Of a stretch of 64,000 nucleotides of DNA, positions 36,404 to 45,683 are shown one piece after another. Both the position numbers and the translations under genes were made by a program. The notes below the pieces were generated by a model. It searched no databases and had not been told where the DNA came from. It was given only the letters and a program-made list of their open reading frames with translations. The stretch covers positions 124,001 to 188,000 of the forward strand of contig NZ_LAXJ01000009.1 of assembly GCF_001441615.1 (NCBI RefSeq), read 5' to 3'. Source of the stretch: Roseovarius atlanticus (lineage in GTDB: Bacteria; Pseudomonadota; Alphaproteobacteria; Rhodobacterales; Rhodobacteraceae). Positions within the stretch are counted from its first letter, which is position 1, and each line of letters opens with the position of its first letter.

Positions 36404-37039
36404 TCAGGCCGATTGCGCGAAAGGCTGGCGTTCGTCGCCAAAGCTGCGGCGGAACCATTGTTCGCTCAGTTGCGGTGTCACGCCGGCGCGGCGGGCCACC
36501 TGCGCGCGGGCGGCATCTGTGAATTCCCACAAGCCTACGCTGATCCGGTCGCGGCCCGCGCCCGTGCTGCCCAGAACCTCGGGCGAGGAGCCGATCATGC
36601 GGTAGATCCGCACCATGCGAGCGTCGAACACGCCCGCGAAATGCTGCACCCCGAAATGGCGCATCAACTCGCCCCCGCCCAGCATCAGCGCGGCGGCGAC
36701 TCGGCTTTCGGCGCCGCGCGCCAGGCAGAACCGGGTGCATTCCCATATATGCGGGCTGACGATCGTGCCGCCGCCCAGAATGCCGGTGAAATGCTCGTTG
36801 ATCATCGTCCGGCCGGTGGTGGGCAGGAACCGCATCGAGCCCTTGTGGCGGCCATCGGCCCCTTCCCAGATCACGTAAAGCGGGTTGAGGGCGTCGTATT
36901 CATCCCGCTCGAACCCTTCAGCATCGACGCGGACGTTCCAGCCGAGCCGGGTTCCGAACTGGTCGGCCCGGTCGCGGAACATGCCGTCGGACAGCTTTGC
37001 GAAACGGCTCAATTGATCGGCGTAAAGGTAGCGCAGCAT
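36404..37039 (-). CDS. luxI: LuxI-type acyl-homoserine lactone synthase
   Basis: 211 residues. The conserved N-terminal pattern is there: MFRDRADQFGTRLGWNV (Arg, Phe, Trp), then ERDEYDALNPLYVIWE (Glu-Asp-Tyr-Asp) and GSMRFLPTTG with the essential Arg. Further on, SPHIWECTRFCL carries the conserved Glu-x-x-Arg. It makes an N-acyl homoserine lactone from S-adenosylmethionine and an acyl carrier protein; chain length cannot be inferred. It lies 97 bases downstream of luxR on the same strand, with a GAGGGG ribosome site. Confidence 0.93.
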   Translation of the reverse strand: MLRYLYADQLSRFAKLSDGMFRDRADQFGTRLGWNVRVDAEGFERDEYDALNPLYVIWEGADGRHKGSMRFLPTTGRTMINEHFTGILGGGTIVSPHIWECTRFCLARGAESRVAAALMLGGGELMRHFGVQHFAGVFDARMVRIYRMIGSSPEVLGSTGAGRDRISVGLWEFTDAARAQVARRAGVTPQLSEQWFRRSFGDERQPFAQSA

Positions 37040-37136
37040 GGTCGAATTCCCCTCTGTCGTGACGATAAGAGGAAAATTCTCGACAATTCGTTAAGCGCTC
37101 GTGCGTGTACCGCGCGTTGCGTTCACCGGCCCCGTG

Positions 37137-37862
37137 TCAGATCACGATCAGCCCCTGGCTGATGGCGCGGGCCACCGCGTGCACGGTGTTGATCGCGCTC
37201 AGCTTGAAGCGCGCGGATTCGATATAGACACGCAGCGTGTGCTCCGAGATCGACAGCGTGTCGGCCACCTGCGCCCGGCCATAGCCCAGCGCCAGCAGGG
37301 TCAGCGCATCGACTTCGCGCGGGCTGAGCTGGCGGGCGGGCGCGGGCGCGCGGTCGGGCTCGAATTCCAGCGCTTTCTGGTTGAACGTGTGGGCGCACAG
37401 GATCAATTCGCGGCGGTGCGCCTCGGTGAAGGCGGCCCAGGCGTCGTCGTCACAGCGATGGTTCACCGTAAAGAGCGCGAATTGTCCGTTCGGCCCCCGC
37501 AACGGGATCGAGTAGCCCTGGTTGCCCAGGCCATGCTCCAGCGCCTCTTTCAGAAACGCCTGCGCGGGTTTGCCGGACCAGTCCAGCCGCTTCCAGTCGA
37601 CCGGGTGGAACCGCTGGTAACAGCCCTTGATAACAGGGTCTATGCGCAGATAGTCCTTTTCGACATAGCGCGCCACCCAGGCCGGATCATAGGTGCCGCA
37701 GCCGTATTGATCGCCCGCCGCGCTGACCCAGTGATAAACCAGATGATCGATGTGAAACAGGTCGCGCAGGCGTGTGGCGACGTCTTGCAAATCCGCCGGG
37801 TCACGGGCGCGTTCGAGGTCTTCCAATATCGGTTCGAGCCGCCGCGGCGGTTGAACGTTCAT
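37137..37862 (-). CDS. luxR: LuxR-type quorum-sensing regulator
   Basis: 241 residues. The N-terminal autoinducer-binding domain (about 20-160) has IDHLVYHWVSAAGDQYGCG and the acyl-HSL pocket residues Trp and Asp (VDWKRLDWSG). The C-terminal LuxR HTH (about 175-241) is LSPREVDALTLLALGYGRAQ followed by LSISEHTLRVYIESARFKL. Likely controls luxI. No convincing lux box was found upstream of luxI. Its first 20 codons overlap the end of the 73-residue gene at 37801 in another frame. Confidence 0.92.
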   Translation of the reverse strand: MNVQPPRRLEPILEDLERARDPADLQDVATRLRDLFHIDHLVYHWVSAAGDQYGCGTYDPAWVARYVEKDYLRIDPVIKGCYQRFHPVDWKRLDWSGKPAQAFLKEALEHGLGNQGYSIPLRGPNGQFALFTVNHRCDDDAWAAFTEAHRRELILCAHTFNQKALEFEPDRAPAPARQLSPREVDALTLLALGYGRAQVADTLSISEHTLRVYIESARFKLSAINTVHAVARAISQGLIVI

Positions 37863-38022
37863 ACCCAATCGTCCCTTCCCGCGCCGGCGCCGATTTCGAT
37901 GCCAGCTCCGCCGCTGCGACGAGTCTCGTGTCGTCGATCTGTTCGGCGAGTTCCCCAAGACCGTTCTGACGAGCGAAGGTCCTGAGATCGGCCAGGACAT
38001 CCAGTATCCACTCGTTCTGCAT
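37801..38022 (-). CDS. Small protein overlapping the luxR start
   Basis: 73 residues, starting MQNEWILDVLADLRTFARQN, predicted mostly helical in its first half with a basic, Arg/Pro-rich tail. A strong ribosome site (GGAGGA) lies 7 bases before the ATG, which supports translation. The final 62 bases overlap luxR in a different frame, so ribosomes reading it may affect luxR initiation. I do not recognise the family. GTG at 38025 is an alternative start. Confidence 0.7.
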   Translation of the reverse strand: MQNEWILDVLADLRTFARQNGLGELAEQIDDTRLVAAAELASKSAPAREGTIGYERSTAAAARTDIGRPRTRP

Positions 38023-38172
38023 CACAGCCTCCTCCGGGAGTGGTTAACGAAAAGTTAACACAACTCTAACACGTTTGCGATTCTGGCCGTATTCGCGGTT
38101 TTTCACTCCCCAGAAACAGCGAGGCACGAAATTCCAATCGCCTGATTTCCTTGAATGTGCAGCCCGACACGC

Positions 38173-38208
38173 AAAAAAGCCCGCGAACCGGGGTATCGAT
38201 TCGCGGGC
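38173..38208 (-). terminator. Rho-independent terminator of ccrA
   Basis: On the minus strand: stem GCCCGCGAA/TTCGCGGGC, a 12-base loop and a run of six T, 38 bases after the ccrA stop. Confidence 0.92.
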
Positions 38209-38245
38209 CAGATGCGGGCCGGACCGGCCCGTCAGGGAGAAGTCT

Positions 38246-39538
38246 TTAACCTTTCTTGCCGGCGTCCAGCACGTCCTCGACCGTGCGCAGGCCGGTGCGC
38301 GGCGATTGCACCAGCACCGCCATGTTGCCCGGCTTGTGCTCGTTGCGCAGCATCTTCATGTGCGCGCCGGGGATTTCCTCCCACGGGAACACCTCGGACA
38401 TGCAGGGGTCGATGCGGCGCTCAATCACCAGCTGATTGGCCGACGAGGCCTGTTGCAGATGGGCGAAATGGCTGCCCTGAAGGCGCTTCTGGTGCATCCA
38501 CATGTAACGCACGTCGAAGGTGCAGTTGAAGCCGGTGGTGCCGGCACAGATCACGACCATGCCGCCTTTCTTGCAGACCAGGGTGGAGACCGGGAAGGTC
38601 GCCTCGCCGGGATGCTCGAAAACGATGTCGACGTTGTTGCCCTTGCCGGTGATGTCCCAGATCGCCTTGCCGAACTTGCGCGCCTCGGTGAACCAGTCCT
38701 TGTATTCCGGGCTGTTCACCTTGGGCAGCTGGCCCCAGCAGTTGAAATCCTTACGGTTGATCACGCCCTTGGCCCCGAGGCTCATCACGAAATCGCGCTT
38801 GTCCTCGTCCGAGATCACGCCGATCGCGTTGGCGCCCACGGTGTTGGCCAGCTGGATCGCGAAGGAGCCGAGGCCCCCCGAGGCGCCCCAGACCAGCACG
38901 TTCTGGCCGGGCTTCAGCTCATGCGGGTGGTGGCCAAATAGCATCCGGTAGGCGGTGGCGAGCGTCAGGGTGTAACAGGCGCTTTCCTCCCAGCTCAGGT
39001 GCTTGGGGCGCGGCATCAGCTGCTGAGCCTGCACGTTCGTGAACTGCGCGAAGGAGCCGTCGGGCGTCTCGTAGCCCCAGATGCGCTGCGTGGGCGAGAA
39101 CATCGGGTCGCCGCCGTTGCAGTGCACGTCGTTGCCGTCGTCCTGGTTGCAGTGGATCACGACCTCGTCGCCCACTTTCCAGTTCTTCACCTTGTCGCCC
39201 ACCGCCCACACGACGCCCGACGCGTCGGAGCCCGCGATGTGATAATCCGCGCCATGCCCGTCGAAGGGGCTGATCGGCTCGCCCAGGCCGGCCCAGATGC
39301 CGTTGTAGTTGACGCCGGCGGCCATCACCAACACCAGCACCTCGTTGCTGTCGAGCGTCGGCGTGTCCACCACCTCGACCTGGAAGGACTTGTCGGGCTC
39401 GCCATGCCGTTCGCGGCGGATCGCCCAGGCATACATCTGCTTCGGCACATATCCCAGGGGCGGCAGCTCGCCGATTTCGTAGAGGTCTTTCTCGGGCGCG
39501 TCGTAGGGCGCGATTCCGGTGTCGGTGTCCAGAGCCAT
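38246..39538 (-). CDS. ccrA: Crotonyl-CoA carboxylase/reductase
   Basis: 430 residues, the size of characterised Ccr enzymes. It is a zinc-less MDR-type reductase with an NADPH fold (VLVWGASGGLGSFAIQLAN) and the long substrate region VIHCNQDDGNDVHCNGGDPM typical of Ccr. It reduces and carboxylates crotonyl-CoA to (2S)-ethylmalonyl-CoA, the key step of the ethylmalonyl-CoA pathway for acetate assimilation. The start at 39538 (MALDTDTGI) avoids an unsupported upstream extension. The next pathway enzyme, ecm, is at 41462, one gene away. Confidence 0.96.
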   Translation of the reverse strand: MALDTDTGIAPYDAPEKDLYEIGELPPLGYVPKQMYAWAIRRERHGEPDKSFQVEVVDTPTLDSNEVLVLVMAAGVNYNGIWAGLGEPISPFDGHGADYHIAGSDASGVVWAVGDKVKNWKVGDEVVIHCNQDDGNDVHCNGGDPMFSPTQRIWGYETPDGSFAQFTNVQAQQLMPRPKHLSWEESACYTLTLATAYRMLFGHHPHELKPGQNVLVWGASGGLGSFAIQLANTVGANAIGVISDEDKRDFVMSLGAKGVINRKDFNCWGQLPKVNSPEYKDWFTEARKFGKAIWDITGKGNNVDIVFEHPGEATFPVSTLVCKKGGMVVICAGTTGFNCTFDVRYMWMHQKRLQGSHFAHLQQASSANQLVIERRIDPCMSEVFPWEEIPGAHMKMLRNEHKPGNMAVLVQSPRTGLRTVEDVLDAGKKG

Positions 39539-39671
39539 CGGGGCCTCCTTCATAAGCGTTTGCCGCGATGCAGAATCGCGCGTGTCCGCACTGAAATATC
39601 TTTCATCGCGCAACAATGCAATGCCGACTTGTTGTTTTTTGAAATTTTATAACCCAGCAGTCGCAGAAAAA

Positions 39672-41048
39672 TCAGCCGTTTTGCGCCGCATCTGCGAAAA
39701 ACTGCCGGATGGAATTGGCGTAGTAGACCAGCAGGTCACGCTCTTCGGGCACGATCTCGATACCCTCCGCGGTGTCGCGGACCAGCCCGCGCTTGCGCAG
39801 GATGCGCAGGCCGACCTCGACGGAATAGGCCAGATCCTCGCGCGGGATGTGGATATGGGCCTGGCCCAGGCTGTCGGTCATCCCGGCCAGCACCTCTCTC
39901 AGCTCGGCCTCGGGCAGCGGCGTTCCGGCCGCCAGCAAGGCGTGGGCGACCATCGGCACCGGCAGCACCGGCACCTCCTGCCCGATCCGCGCCATCAGGC
40001 GCTCGCCCAACCTCTCGACCGGAGCCCCGGGGTGTTCGCGCTGAAACGCCGACAGGGACACCGGCGCGCCGAAACTGACGGCGGCATAGCCGTGGCGGTG
40101 ATAGCGGCGCGTGATCCACAGCCATAATTGCTTCAGCACGAAGCCCGCCACGACGCTGATCCGCGCGCCAAAACGGCGCTTGCCCGCCTTGCCCGCGGCC
40201 ACCAGGATGCGGTCCTCGAACACCCGGTCGTAATTGACGGCGACCGGCACGAAGACCACGTCGCGCCCGTCCGGCTCGCGTTCCTCGATGATGTATTTCA
40301 GGATGCCCAGCTTGGGCTTGGCCAGCGCGCCATCGAGGCTCAGCCCGCCCTCGGGGAACACTGCCTGCGTGACGCCGCCGTCGGTCGCCATGCCCACGTA
40401 GCGCGCCAGAACACGGCGATAGAGCGCGTTGAGAGACCGGCGCCGGATGAAATAGGCGCCCATGGTTCGGATGAGCCGGCTGAGCGGCCAGACCCGCGCC
40501 CATTCACCCACCGCGTAGCTGAGCGCCGACTGCTCGGCGGCCAGCCACGTGACCAGCACGTAATCCATGTTCGAGCGGTGGTTCATCACGAAGATCACCG
40601 TGGCGTCGGGGTCGATCCTGCCGATCCCCTCGGCGTCGAACCGCCCCATCCGCACGCGGTAAAGCGCGGTGCTCAACAGCTTTGCCAGCCGGATCGCAAT
40701 GCCGAAATAGGCGGTGGCGGAAAAGCTGGGCACGATCTCCCGCGCGTAGCGCTTGGCCTTCTCGAACGCCACGTTCTCGGGGATGCCGTTTTCCCGCGCG
40801 TGCTCGGCGATGGCCTTGCTGACCTCGGGATCGTAGATCAGCCGCTGGATCATGTCATAGCGCCGCGCCAGCTTGAACGGCTCGATCTTGCGCTCCAGCC
40901 GCTGGTTCAGGCGATTGACCACACGCTCCATCCGGCGGCGGAAGAACCAGCGCACCGAGGGGAACAGGAAATGCGAGGCAAAGGTGACCGCCGCAAAAAG
41001 CAGGATCAGCACCAGCAGCCAGAGGGGAAGTTCGACCGTTTGCGTCAT
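39672..41048 (-). CDS. 1-acyl-sn-glycerol-3-phosphate acyltransferase-like (PlsB/PlsC superfamily)
   Basis: 458 residues. An N-terminal helix (about 8-30) anchors it to the membrane. The acyltransferase motif HX4D appears as NHRSNMDYVLVTWL, and the phosphate-binding FPEGGLSLDG motif follows. Longer than PlsC (about 245) and shorter than PlsB (about 800), with a C-terminal region ending in a winged-helix-like segment (YSVEVGLRILRKRG). It should acylate a glycerolipid precursor. It lies between ccrA and ecm with no known pathway link. Confidence 0.87.
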   Translation of the reverse strand: MTQTVELPLWLLVLILLFAAVTFASHFLFPSVRWFFRRRMERVVNRLNQRLERKIEPFKLARRYDMIQRLIYDPEVSKAIAEHARENGIPENVAFEKAKRYAREIVPSFSATAYFGIAIRLAKLLSTALYRVRMGRFDAEGIGRIDPDATVIFVMNHRSNMDYVLVTWLAAEQSALSYAVGEWARVWPLSRLIRTMGAYFIRRRSLNALYRRVLARYVGMATDGGVTQAVFPEGGLSLDGALAKPKLGILKYIIEEREPDGRDVVFVPVAVNYDRVFEDRILVAAGKAGKRRFGARISVVAGFVLKQLWLWITRRYHRHGYAAVSFGAPVSLSAFQREHPGAPVERLGERLMARIGQEVPVLPVPMVAHALLAAGTPLPEAELREVLAGMTDSLGQAHIHIPREDLAYSVEVGLRILRKRGLVRDTAEGIEIVPEERDLLVYYANSIRQFFADAAQNG

Positions 41049-41102
41049 TGCCCGCACAATGCCAGCCCGCGTGAAGGGGTACAAAGGAAAACGGGTTGGG
41101 GG

Positions 41103-41310
41103 GGCCGCGCGATTACCAGACCGCGGGCTGGCGAACCAACAGAAGTTCAAAGCACTTTATCCCCGCCACCTCCGAGGAGCTTCAAACTGAAGCGCTTACG
41201 GTAACCGATCGCCAGACCGGGGGGCGGCCCCCCTTTCGGCGATTGCGTGCAATCGCCTTTCGGTCAGCGGACGATCGCGCGGCGGCCTTCGGCCTTGATT
41301 CCGCGCGAGA
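41103..41310 (-). repeat. Dispersed structured element, copy B
   Basis: About 208 bases in the 413-base gap between the divergent acyltransferase and ecm starts, in reverse orientation. Read on the minus strand it begins CGCGCGGAATCAAGGC and contains GGATAAAGTGCTTTGAAC and GTTGGTTCGCCAG. Outer arms 41105-41123 and 41261-41282 share nine pairs at the outer end. It carries an extra internal hairpin (GGCGATTGCACGCAATCGCC) that the other copies lack. Because it lies between two divergent starts it also sits in promoter territory. Confidence 0.8.
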
Positions 41311-41461
41311 GATAAAGACCTGCCGTTTCAGTTCGACGGGGCCTCTCAAACCCACCCCGCCCCGAATTGCCGCAACGCAGCGAATTGACAGCGTCACATA
41401 ATTCCGAATAGTTTGCCGCTGTTGAAAGAAAATTTCGCAAACCGATTCACGAGGCCGCCCG

Positions 41462-43474
41462 ATGTCGCAGATGCAGCAAGAGCACACCAGAGACAAAAAG
41501 GTTGATGCGTCCGATCGCCAAGCCGATCATCCGTGGCTGATCCGCACCTACGCGGGCCACTCCACCGCCAAGGCATCGAACGCGCTTTACCGCGGCAACC
41601 TCGCCAAGGGGCAGACGGGCCTCAGCGTGGCGTTCGACCTGCCCACGCAGACGGGCTATGACAGCGATCATGTGCTCAGCCGCGGCGAGGTCGGCAAGGT
41701 CGGCGTGCCGGTCTGCCACCTGGGCGACATGCGCACGCTTTTCGACCAGATCCCGCTGGATCAGATGAACACCTCGATGACCATCAATGCGACGGCACCC
41801 TGGCTGCTGGCGCTCTATATCGCCGTGGCCGAGGAACAGGGCGCGGATGTCAGCGCCCTGCAAGGCACGGTGCAGAACGACCTGATCAAGGAATACCTTT
41901 CCCGCGGCACCTATATCTGCCCGCCGAAACCCAGCCTGAAAATGATCGGGGACGTGGCCGAATACTGTTACACCCACATCCCCAAGTGGAACCCGATGAA
42001 CGTGTGTTCCTACCACCTACAGGAGGCCGGCGCCACGCCGCAGCAGGAGCTGGCCTTTGCGCTGGCCACCGCCTGTGCCGTGCTGGACGAACTGAAACCG
42101 CGCGTGCCCGCGGAGGATTTCCCGGCCCTGGCGGGGCGGATCAGCTTCTTCGTCAACGCGGGCATCCGGTTCGTCACAGAGATGTGCAAGATGCGCGCCT
42201 TCGCCGACCTGTGGGACGAGATCCTGCGCGACCGCTATGGCATCGAGAACCCCAAGTTCCGCCGCTTTCGCTATGGCGTGCAGGTCAACAGCCTCGGTCT
42301 GACCGAGCAGCAGCCGGAAAACAACGTTTACCGCATCCTGATCGAGATGCTGGCGGTGACGCTGTCGAAAAAGGCCCGCGCCCGGGCGGTACAGTTGCCC
42401 GCCTGGAACGAGGCGTTGGGCCTGCCGCGCCCGTGGGATCAGCAATGGTCGATGCGAATGCAGCAGATCCTGGCCTACGAGACCGACCTCCTCGAATTCG
42501 ACGACCTTTTCGATGGCAACCCCGCCGTCGACGCCAAGGTCGAGGCCCTGAAGGAAGGCGCGCGGCACGAGCTGGAGATGCTGGACGGCATGGGCGGCGC
42601 CATCGGCGCGATCGAATACATGAAGGCGCGGCTGGTGGACAGCAACGCCGACCGTCTGGGCCGGATCGAGGCGGGCGAGACCACGGTGGTTGGCGTCAAC
42701 AAGTTCACCACGACGGAACCCAGCCCCCTGCAATCCGGGGATGGCGGCATCATGCGCGTCGACCCCGCCACCGAGGCCGAACAGATCGACCGCCTGAACG
42801 CCTGGCGCGAAGAGCGCGACGACGAGGCCGTGAAAACCGCGCTGGCGGCGCTGCGCGAGGCGGCCTCAAAAAACGAGAACATCATGCCGGCCTCCATCGC
42901 GGCGGCCAAGGCGGGCGTCACGACCGGCGAATGGGCCGAACAGATGCGCCAGATCCACGGCCAGTATCGCGGTCCCACCGGGGTGTCCGGCAGCCCGTCG
43001 AACCGGACCGAGGGCCTCGACGATATCCGCGAGGCGGTCGATGCGGTCAGCAAGAAACTGGGCCGCCGCCTGAAATTCCTGATGGGCAAGCCTGGGCTTG
43101 ACGGCCATTCGAACGGCGCCGAGCAGATCGCCTTCCGCGCCCGCGATTGTGGCATGGATATCTCTTACGAGGGCATCCGCCTGACGCCCGAGGAAATCGT
43201 CACCGCCGCGCTGGAGGACGAAGCGCATGTGATCGGCCTGTCGATCCTGTCGGGATCGCACATGCCGCTGGTCGAGGACCTGCTGAACCGGATGCGCGAG
43301 GCTGGACTGGGTCACGTGCCGCTGATCGTCGGCGGGATCATCCCCGAGGAGGATTCCAAACGCCTATTGGAGATGGGCGTGGCGCGGGTCTATACGCCCA
43401 AGGATTTTGAGCTGAACACGATCATGATGGATATCGTCACGCTGGCCGATCCCAAGGCGGTCGCCGCCGAGTGA
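41462..43474 (+). CDS. ecm: Ethylmalonyl-CoA mutase (MeaA)
   Basis: 670 residues. The N-terminal mutase barrel shows [20 protein letters not shown] and [13 protein letters not shown]. The C-terminal B12 domain shows [20 protein letters not shown], with the cobalt-binding His549 in the DxHxxG motif (547-552), then SILSGSH and GGIIP. The single-chain, roughly 670-residue form is typical of Ecm instead of methylmalonyl-CoA mutase (about 710). It converts ethylmalonyl-CoA to methylsuccinyl-CoA. Start codon chosen at the first ATG; MQQEH two codons later is possible. Confidence 0.94.
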   Translation: MSQMQQEHTRDKKVDASDRQADHPWLIRTYAGHSTAKASNALYRGNLAKGQTGLSVAFDLPTQTGYDSDHVLSRGEVGKVGVPVCHLGDMRTLFDQIPLDQMNTSMTINATAPWLLALYIAVAEEQGADVSALQGTVQNDLIKEYLSRGTYICPPKPSLKMIGDVAEYCYTHIPKWNPMNVCSYHLQEAGATPQQELAFALATACAVLDELKPRVPAEDFPALAGRISFFVNAGIRFVTEMCKMRAFADLWDEILRDRYGIENPKFRRFRYGVQVNSLGLTEQQPENNVYRILIEMLAVTLSKKARARAVQLPAWNEALGLPRPWDQQWSMRMQQILAYETDLLEFDDLFDGNPAVDAKVEALKEGARHELEMLDGMGGAIGAIEYMKARLVDSNADRLGRIEAGETTVVGVNKFTTTEPSPLQSGDGGIMRVDPATEAEQIDRLNAWREERDDEAVKTALAALREAASKNENIMPASIAAAKAGVTTGEWAEQMRQIHGQYRGPTGVSGSPSNRTEGLDDIREAVDAVSKKLGRRLKFLMGKPGLDGHSNGAEQIAFRARDCGMDISYEGIRLTPEEIVTAALEDEAHVIGLSILSGSHMPLVEDLLNRMREAGLGHVPLIVGGIIPEEDSKRLLEMGVARVYTPKDFELNTIMMDIVTLADPKAVAAE

Positions 43475-43857
43475 GCGGCCGGACGGATCGCAACAAGGCC
43501 AACGCGATGGCCTTTTACGACCTGATGTTCAATCAATGCCGCCCGCGCGAGGCTATCGAGGCTTACGCGGGCGACGTCTATATCCAGCACAATCCGCATG
43601 TCGCCGACGGCAAGGACGCGTTCATCGACTATTTCGAGCGCATGGCGCGGGACTATCCGGGCAAGCATGTGCGGTTTGTCCGCGCTGTGGCCGAGGGCGA
43701 CCTTGTGGTGCTGCATTGCCACCAGACATGGCCGGGCAGCGACGATTACGCCGGCATGGATATCTTCCGTTTTGACGAGATGGGCAGGATCGTCGAGCAC
43801 TGGGACGTCCTGCAGGTCATCACCGGCCAGTCGGCCAACGACAACGGTCTTTTCTGA
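43471..43857 (+). CDS. SnoaL-like/NTF2-fold protein
   Basis: 128 residues of the NTF2-like fold: [31 protein letters not shown], and the C-terminal EHWDVLQVI. Homologous polyketide-cyclase-like proteins include enzymes and unknowns. The GTG start overlaps the ecm stop (GTGA), so it is co-translated with the mutase, but a pathway role is not evident. Confidence 0.85.
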   Translation: MSGRTDRNKANAMAFYDLMFNQCRPREAIEAYAGDVYIQHNPHVADGKDAFIDYFERMARDYPGKHVRFVRAVAEGDLVVLHCHQTWPGSDDYAGMDIFRFDEMGRIVEHWDVLQVITGQSANDNGLF

Positions 43858-43906
43858 TACGCTCCGGGGTCTTCCGCGGAGGGATGGTGCGCGACCCCGA
43901 AGCGTA
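43858..43906. terminator. Inverted repeat between convergent genes
   Basis: Arms 43858-43871 and 43893-43906 (TACGCTCCGGGGTC type) pair 13 of 14 around a 21-base centre. It lies between convergent genes ending at 43857 and 43933. It has no T-run. Confidence 0.55.
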
Positions 43907-43932
43907 TTGGGCGTGCCGTAGGTCCGGCGCGC

Positions 43933-44484
43933 TTACTCTGTCTGGGGCACGTCGCCCTCGGCACCGCCGTCGGTGCCTTCGGCAGCCTCGGCCTCGTTTT
44001 CCGCGGCCTCCTCGGCGGCCTTGCCTTCGGCGGCGGCGACCTTGATCTCGTCAAGGATGCGCTGGTTCAGTTCCTGATCCTGCTGCGCCGCGATGTCGAT
44101 CGCCTTGAATTCCGCCGGGGTGATGTCGGCAATCACCTCGATCGCGTTGACGATGGAATCGTTGGCATAGGCCATCAGCTCGGCGCGCTTCTCGCCATCG
44201 GCCTCGGCCTCGATCCGGGGCATGAAATGCTGGGCCACGGTGTTGACCGCCACCAGCGACTGCACGAAGGCGCGCAGCTTTTCGTCGGTCAGGGTCTCGT
44301 TGGTGATCCCCTCGGCGGGCTCGATGGCCTCGAGCGTGCGGGTCGGGACCTCTTTCTCGGCGTTCTGCTGGGTCTCGCCCTGGGCCGCGCCCTGGTCGGT
44401 GGTGCCTTCTGCGGCTTCCTGCGCAAAACCTGCGGTGGTCAGCGCCAGTGCCGCGGTTGTGGCGATTGCGATGCGTCCTATCAT
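43933..44484 (-). CDS. DUF4168-like secreted protein
   Basis: 183 residues. Signal peptide about 1-22 (ending GFA-QEA), a Glu/Gln/Thr-rich linker (about 22-55), a helical DUF4168 core with LTDEKLRAFVQSLVAVNTVA and ITPAEFKAIDIAAQQDQELN, and an acidic low-complexity tail. The start at 44484 has a GAGGAG site. DUF4168 has no assigned biochemical role; the highly acidic ends suggest an extracytoplasmic, possibly calcium-binding, protein (inference). Confidence 0.8.
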   Translation of the reverse strand: MIGRIAIATTAALALTTAGFAQEAAEGTTDQGAAQGETQQNAEKEVPTRTLEAIEPAEGITNETLTDEKLRAFVQSLVAVNTVAQHFMPRIEAEADGEKRAELMAYANDSIVNAIEVIADITPAEFKAIDIAAQQDQELNQRILDEIKVAAAEGKAAEEAAENEAEAAEGTDGGAEGDVPQTE

Positions 44485-44629
44485 TCCGGTCTCCTCGACG
44501 GTTTGCCTCGGTGTCAATTGCCAAACACATGGCCAGTCCCGTCGTCCGATGCAATGCGCTCGGCGAAAAAACGCTGGAATCCGCGGGGCGGGCAGCACAA
44601 TGTGCCTCCGACCACAACGGAGCCGCCCC

Positions 44630-45070
44630 ATGTCGCTGACCATCCGCCCCATCGCACCGCAGGACGAAACCCACTGGCGCCGGCTTTGGACCGCCTATCT
44701 GGATTTCTACGAAAGCAGCGTCAGCGAAGAGGTCTATCAGACCACCTTTGCCCGAATCTGCGCCCCCGAGGTGACCGATCAGAACGGGCTGCTGGCTCTG
44801 GACGGCGAGAGGCCGGTGGGGCTGGTGCATTACATCTTTCATCCGCACAACTGGCGGGTCGAGAAGATCTGTTACCTTCAGGATCTTTACGCCGACCCGT
44901 CAGCGCGCGGCACCGGCGTGGGCCGCGCGCTGATCGAGGCGGTCTATGCCGCCGCCGACGCCAACGGCACACCGGCCGTTTACTGGATGACACAGGATTT
45001 CAACGCGCAGGCGCGACAGCTGTATGATCGGATCGGGCAACTGACGCCCTTTATCAAGTACACCCGCTAG
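44630..45070 (+). CDS. GNAT-family N-acetyltransferase
   Basis: 146 residues. The acetyl-CoA loop is in LQDLYADPSARGTGVGRALI, and the last strand has YWMTQDFNAQARQLYDRIG. The fold resembles diamine or aminoglycoside-type acetyltransferases, but substrate is unknown. It is divergent from the DUF4168 gene. Confidence 0.89.
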   Translation: MSLTIRPIAPQDETHWRRLWTAYLDFYESSVSEEVYQTTFARICAPEVTDQNGLLALDGERPVGLVHYIFHPHNWRVEKICYLQDLYADPSARGTGVGRALIEAVYAAADANGTPAVYWMTQDFNAQARQLYDRIGQLTPFIKYTR

Positions 45071-45083
45071 GGCGCGCGCCGAT

Positions 45084-45611
45084 TCAGGGAAACTGCGCCG
45101 CCTCGCGCCGCATCAGCTCGCGCAGGGTATAGGCGCGCGCGATCGGCCCCTCGGCCCCCATCACGTGACGCGGATCGGCGGGAATACAGCCCGGACTGCA
45201 TAGCTGGCGCACCTCCATGCGGCGCGTGTCGAGGAACCACAGACGCCCGGCGGGCGTGCCGACATAGCCGTTGATGCCCTCGCCCTTGTCGGCGCGGATG
45301 TCGTTGACGGTGGGCACCTCGGACCAGGCGTTGTCGTCATAGGCCCCGTGGGTGTGCCAGGACGCCACCACGCGCAGCCCCTCGGGCCAGCTGGGCTGGC
45401 AATAGTTCAGGTGCCCGCGCCGGGGCCGCGTGGTGGCCAACTGGCCCGCGGCGGTGTAGCCAATATAGCCGCAATATTCGCGGTTCTCGGCCACCGACCG
45501 GGCCTGCGCCTGCGACAGCACGTGGCGGGCGACGCCGATCTCGTCGGCGGTTTGCGCGGGGGCTGCGGAGGGTGTCGCCGCCAGCAGGGCCAGAAACGCA
45601 ATGATCCGCAT
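45084..45611 (-). CDS. DUF4329-type secreted protein (JAB/MPN-like)
   Basis: 175 residues with a signal peptide (about 1-19). The mature part shows the DUF4329 pattern: YCGYIGYTAAGQL, then VVASWHTHGAYD (His-x-His-Gly, as in JAB metallopeptidases) and an Asp/Asn-rich PTVNDIRADK. Thus a zinc-hydrolase-like fold in the periplasm is plausible. It has four or more cysteines after the signal. Function unknown. Confidence 0.75.
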   Translation of the reverse strand: MRIIAFLALLAATPSAAPAQTADEIGVARHVLSQAQARSVAENREYCGYIGYTAAGQLATTRPRRGHLNYCQPSWPEGLRVVASWHTHGAYDDNAWSEVPTVNDIRADKGEGINGYVGTPAGRLWFLDTRRMEVRQLCSPGCIPADPRHVMGAEGPIARAYTLRELMRREAAQFP

Positions 45612-45683
45612 CGTGCTTTCCCTCTCTTGCCGCCGCCGGTTCAGACGTTACCCTAGCGCGATCCATCGGCAGAGGGGAGCCCC

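Noticed and set aside
37040..37136. A lux box upstream of luxI
   Set aside because: No convincing 18-20 base dyad at the expected position; only short imperfect symmetry was seen.
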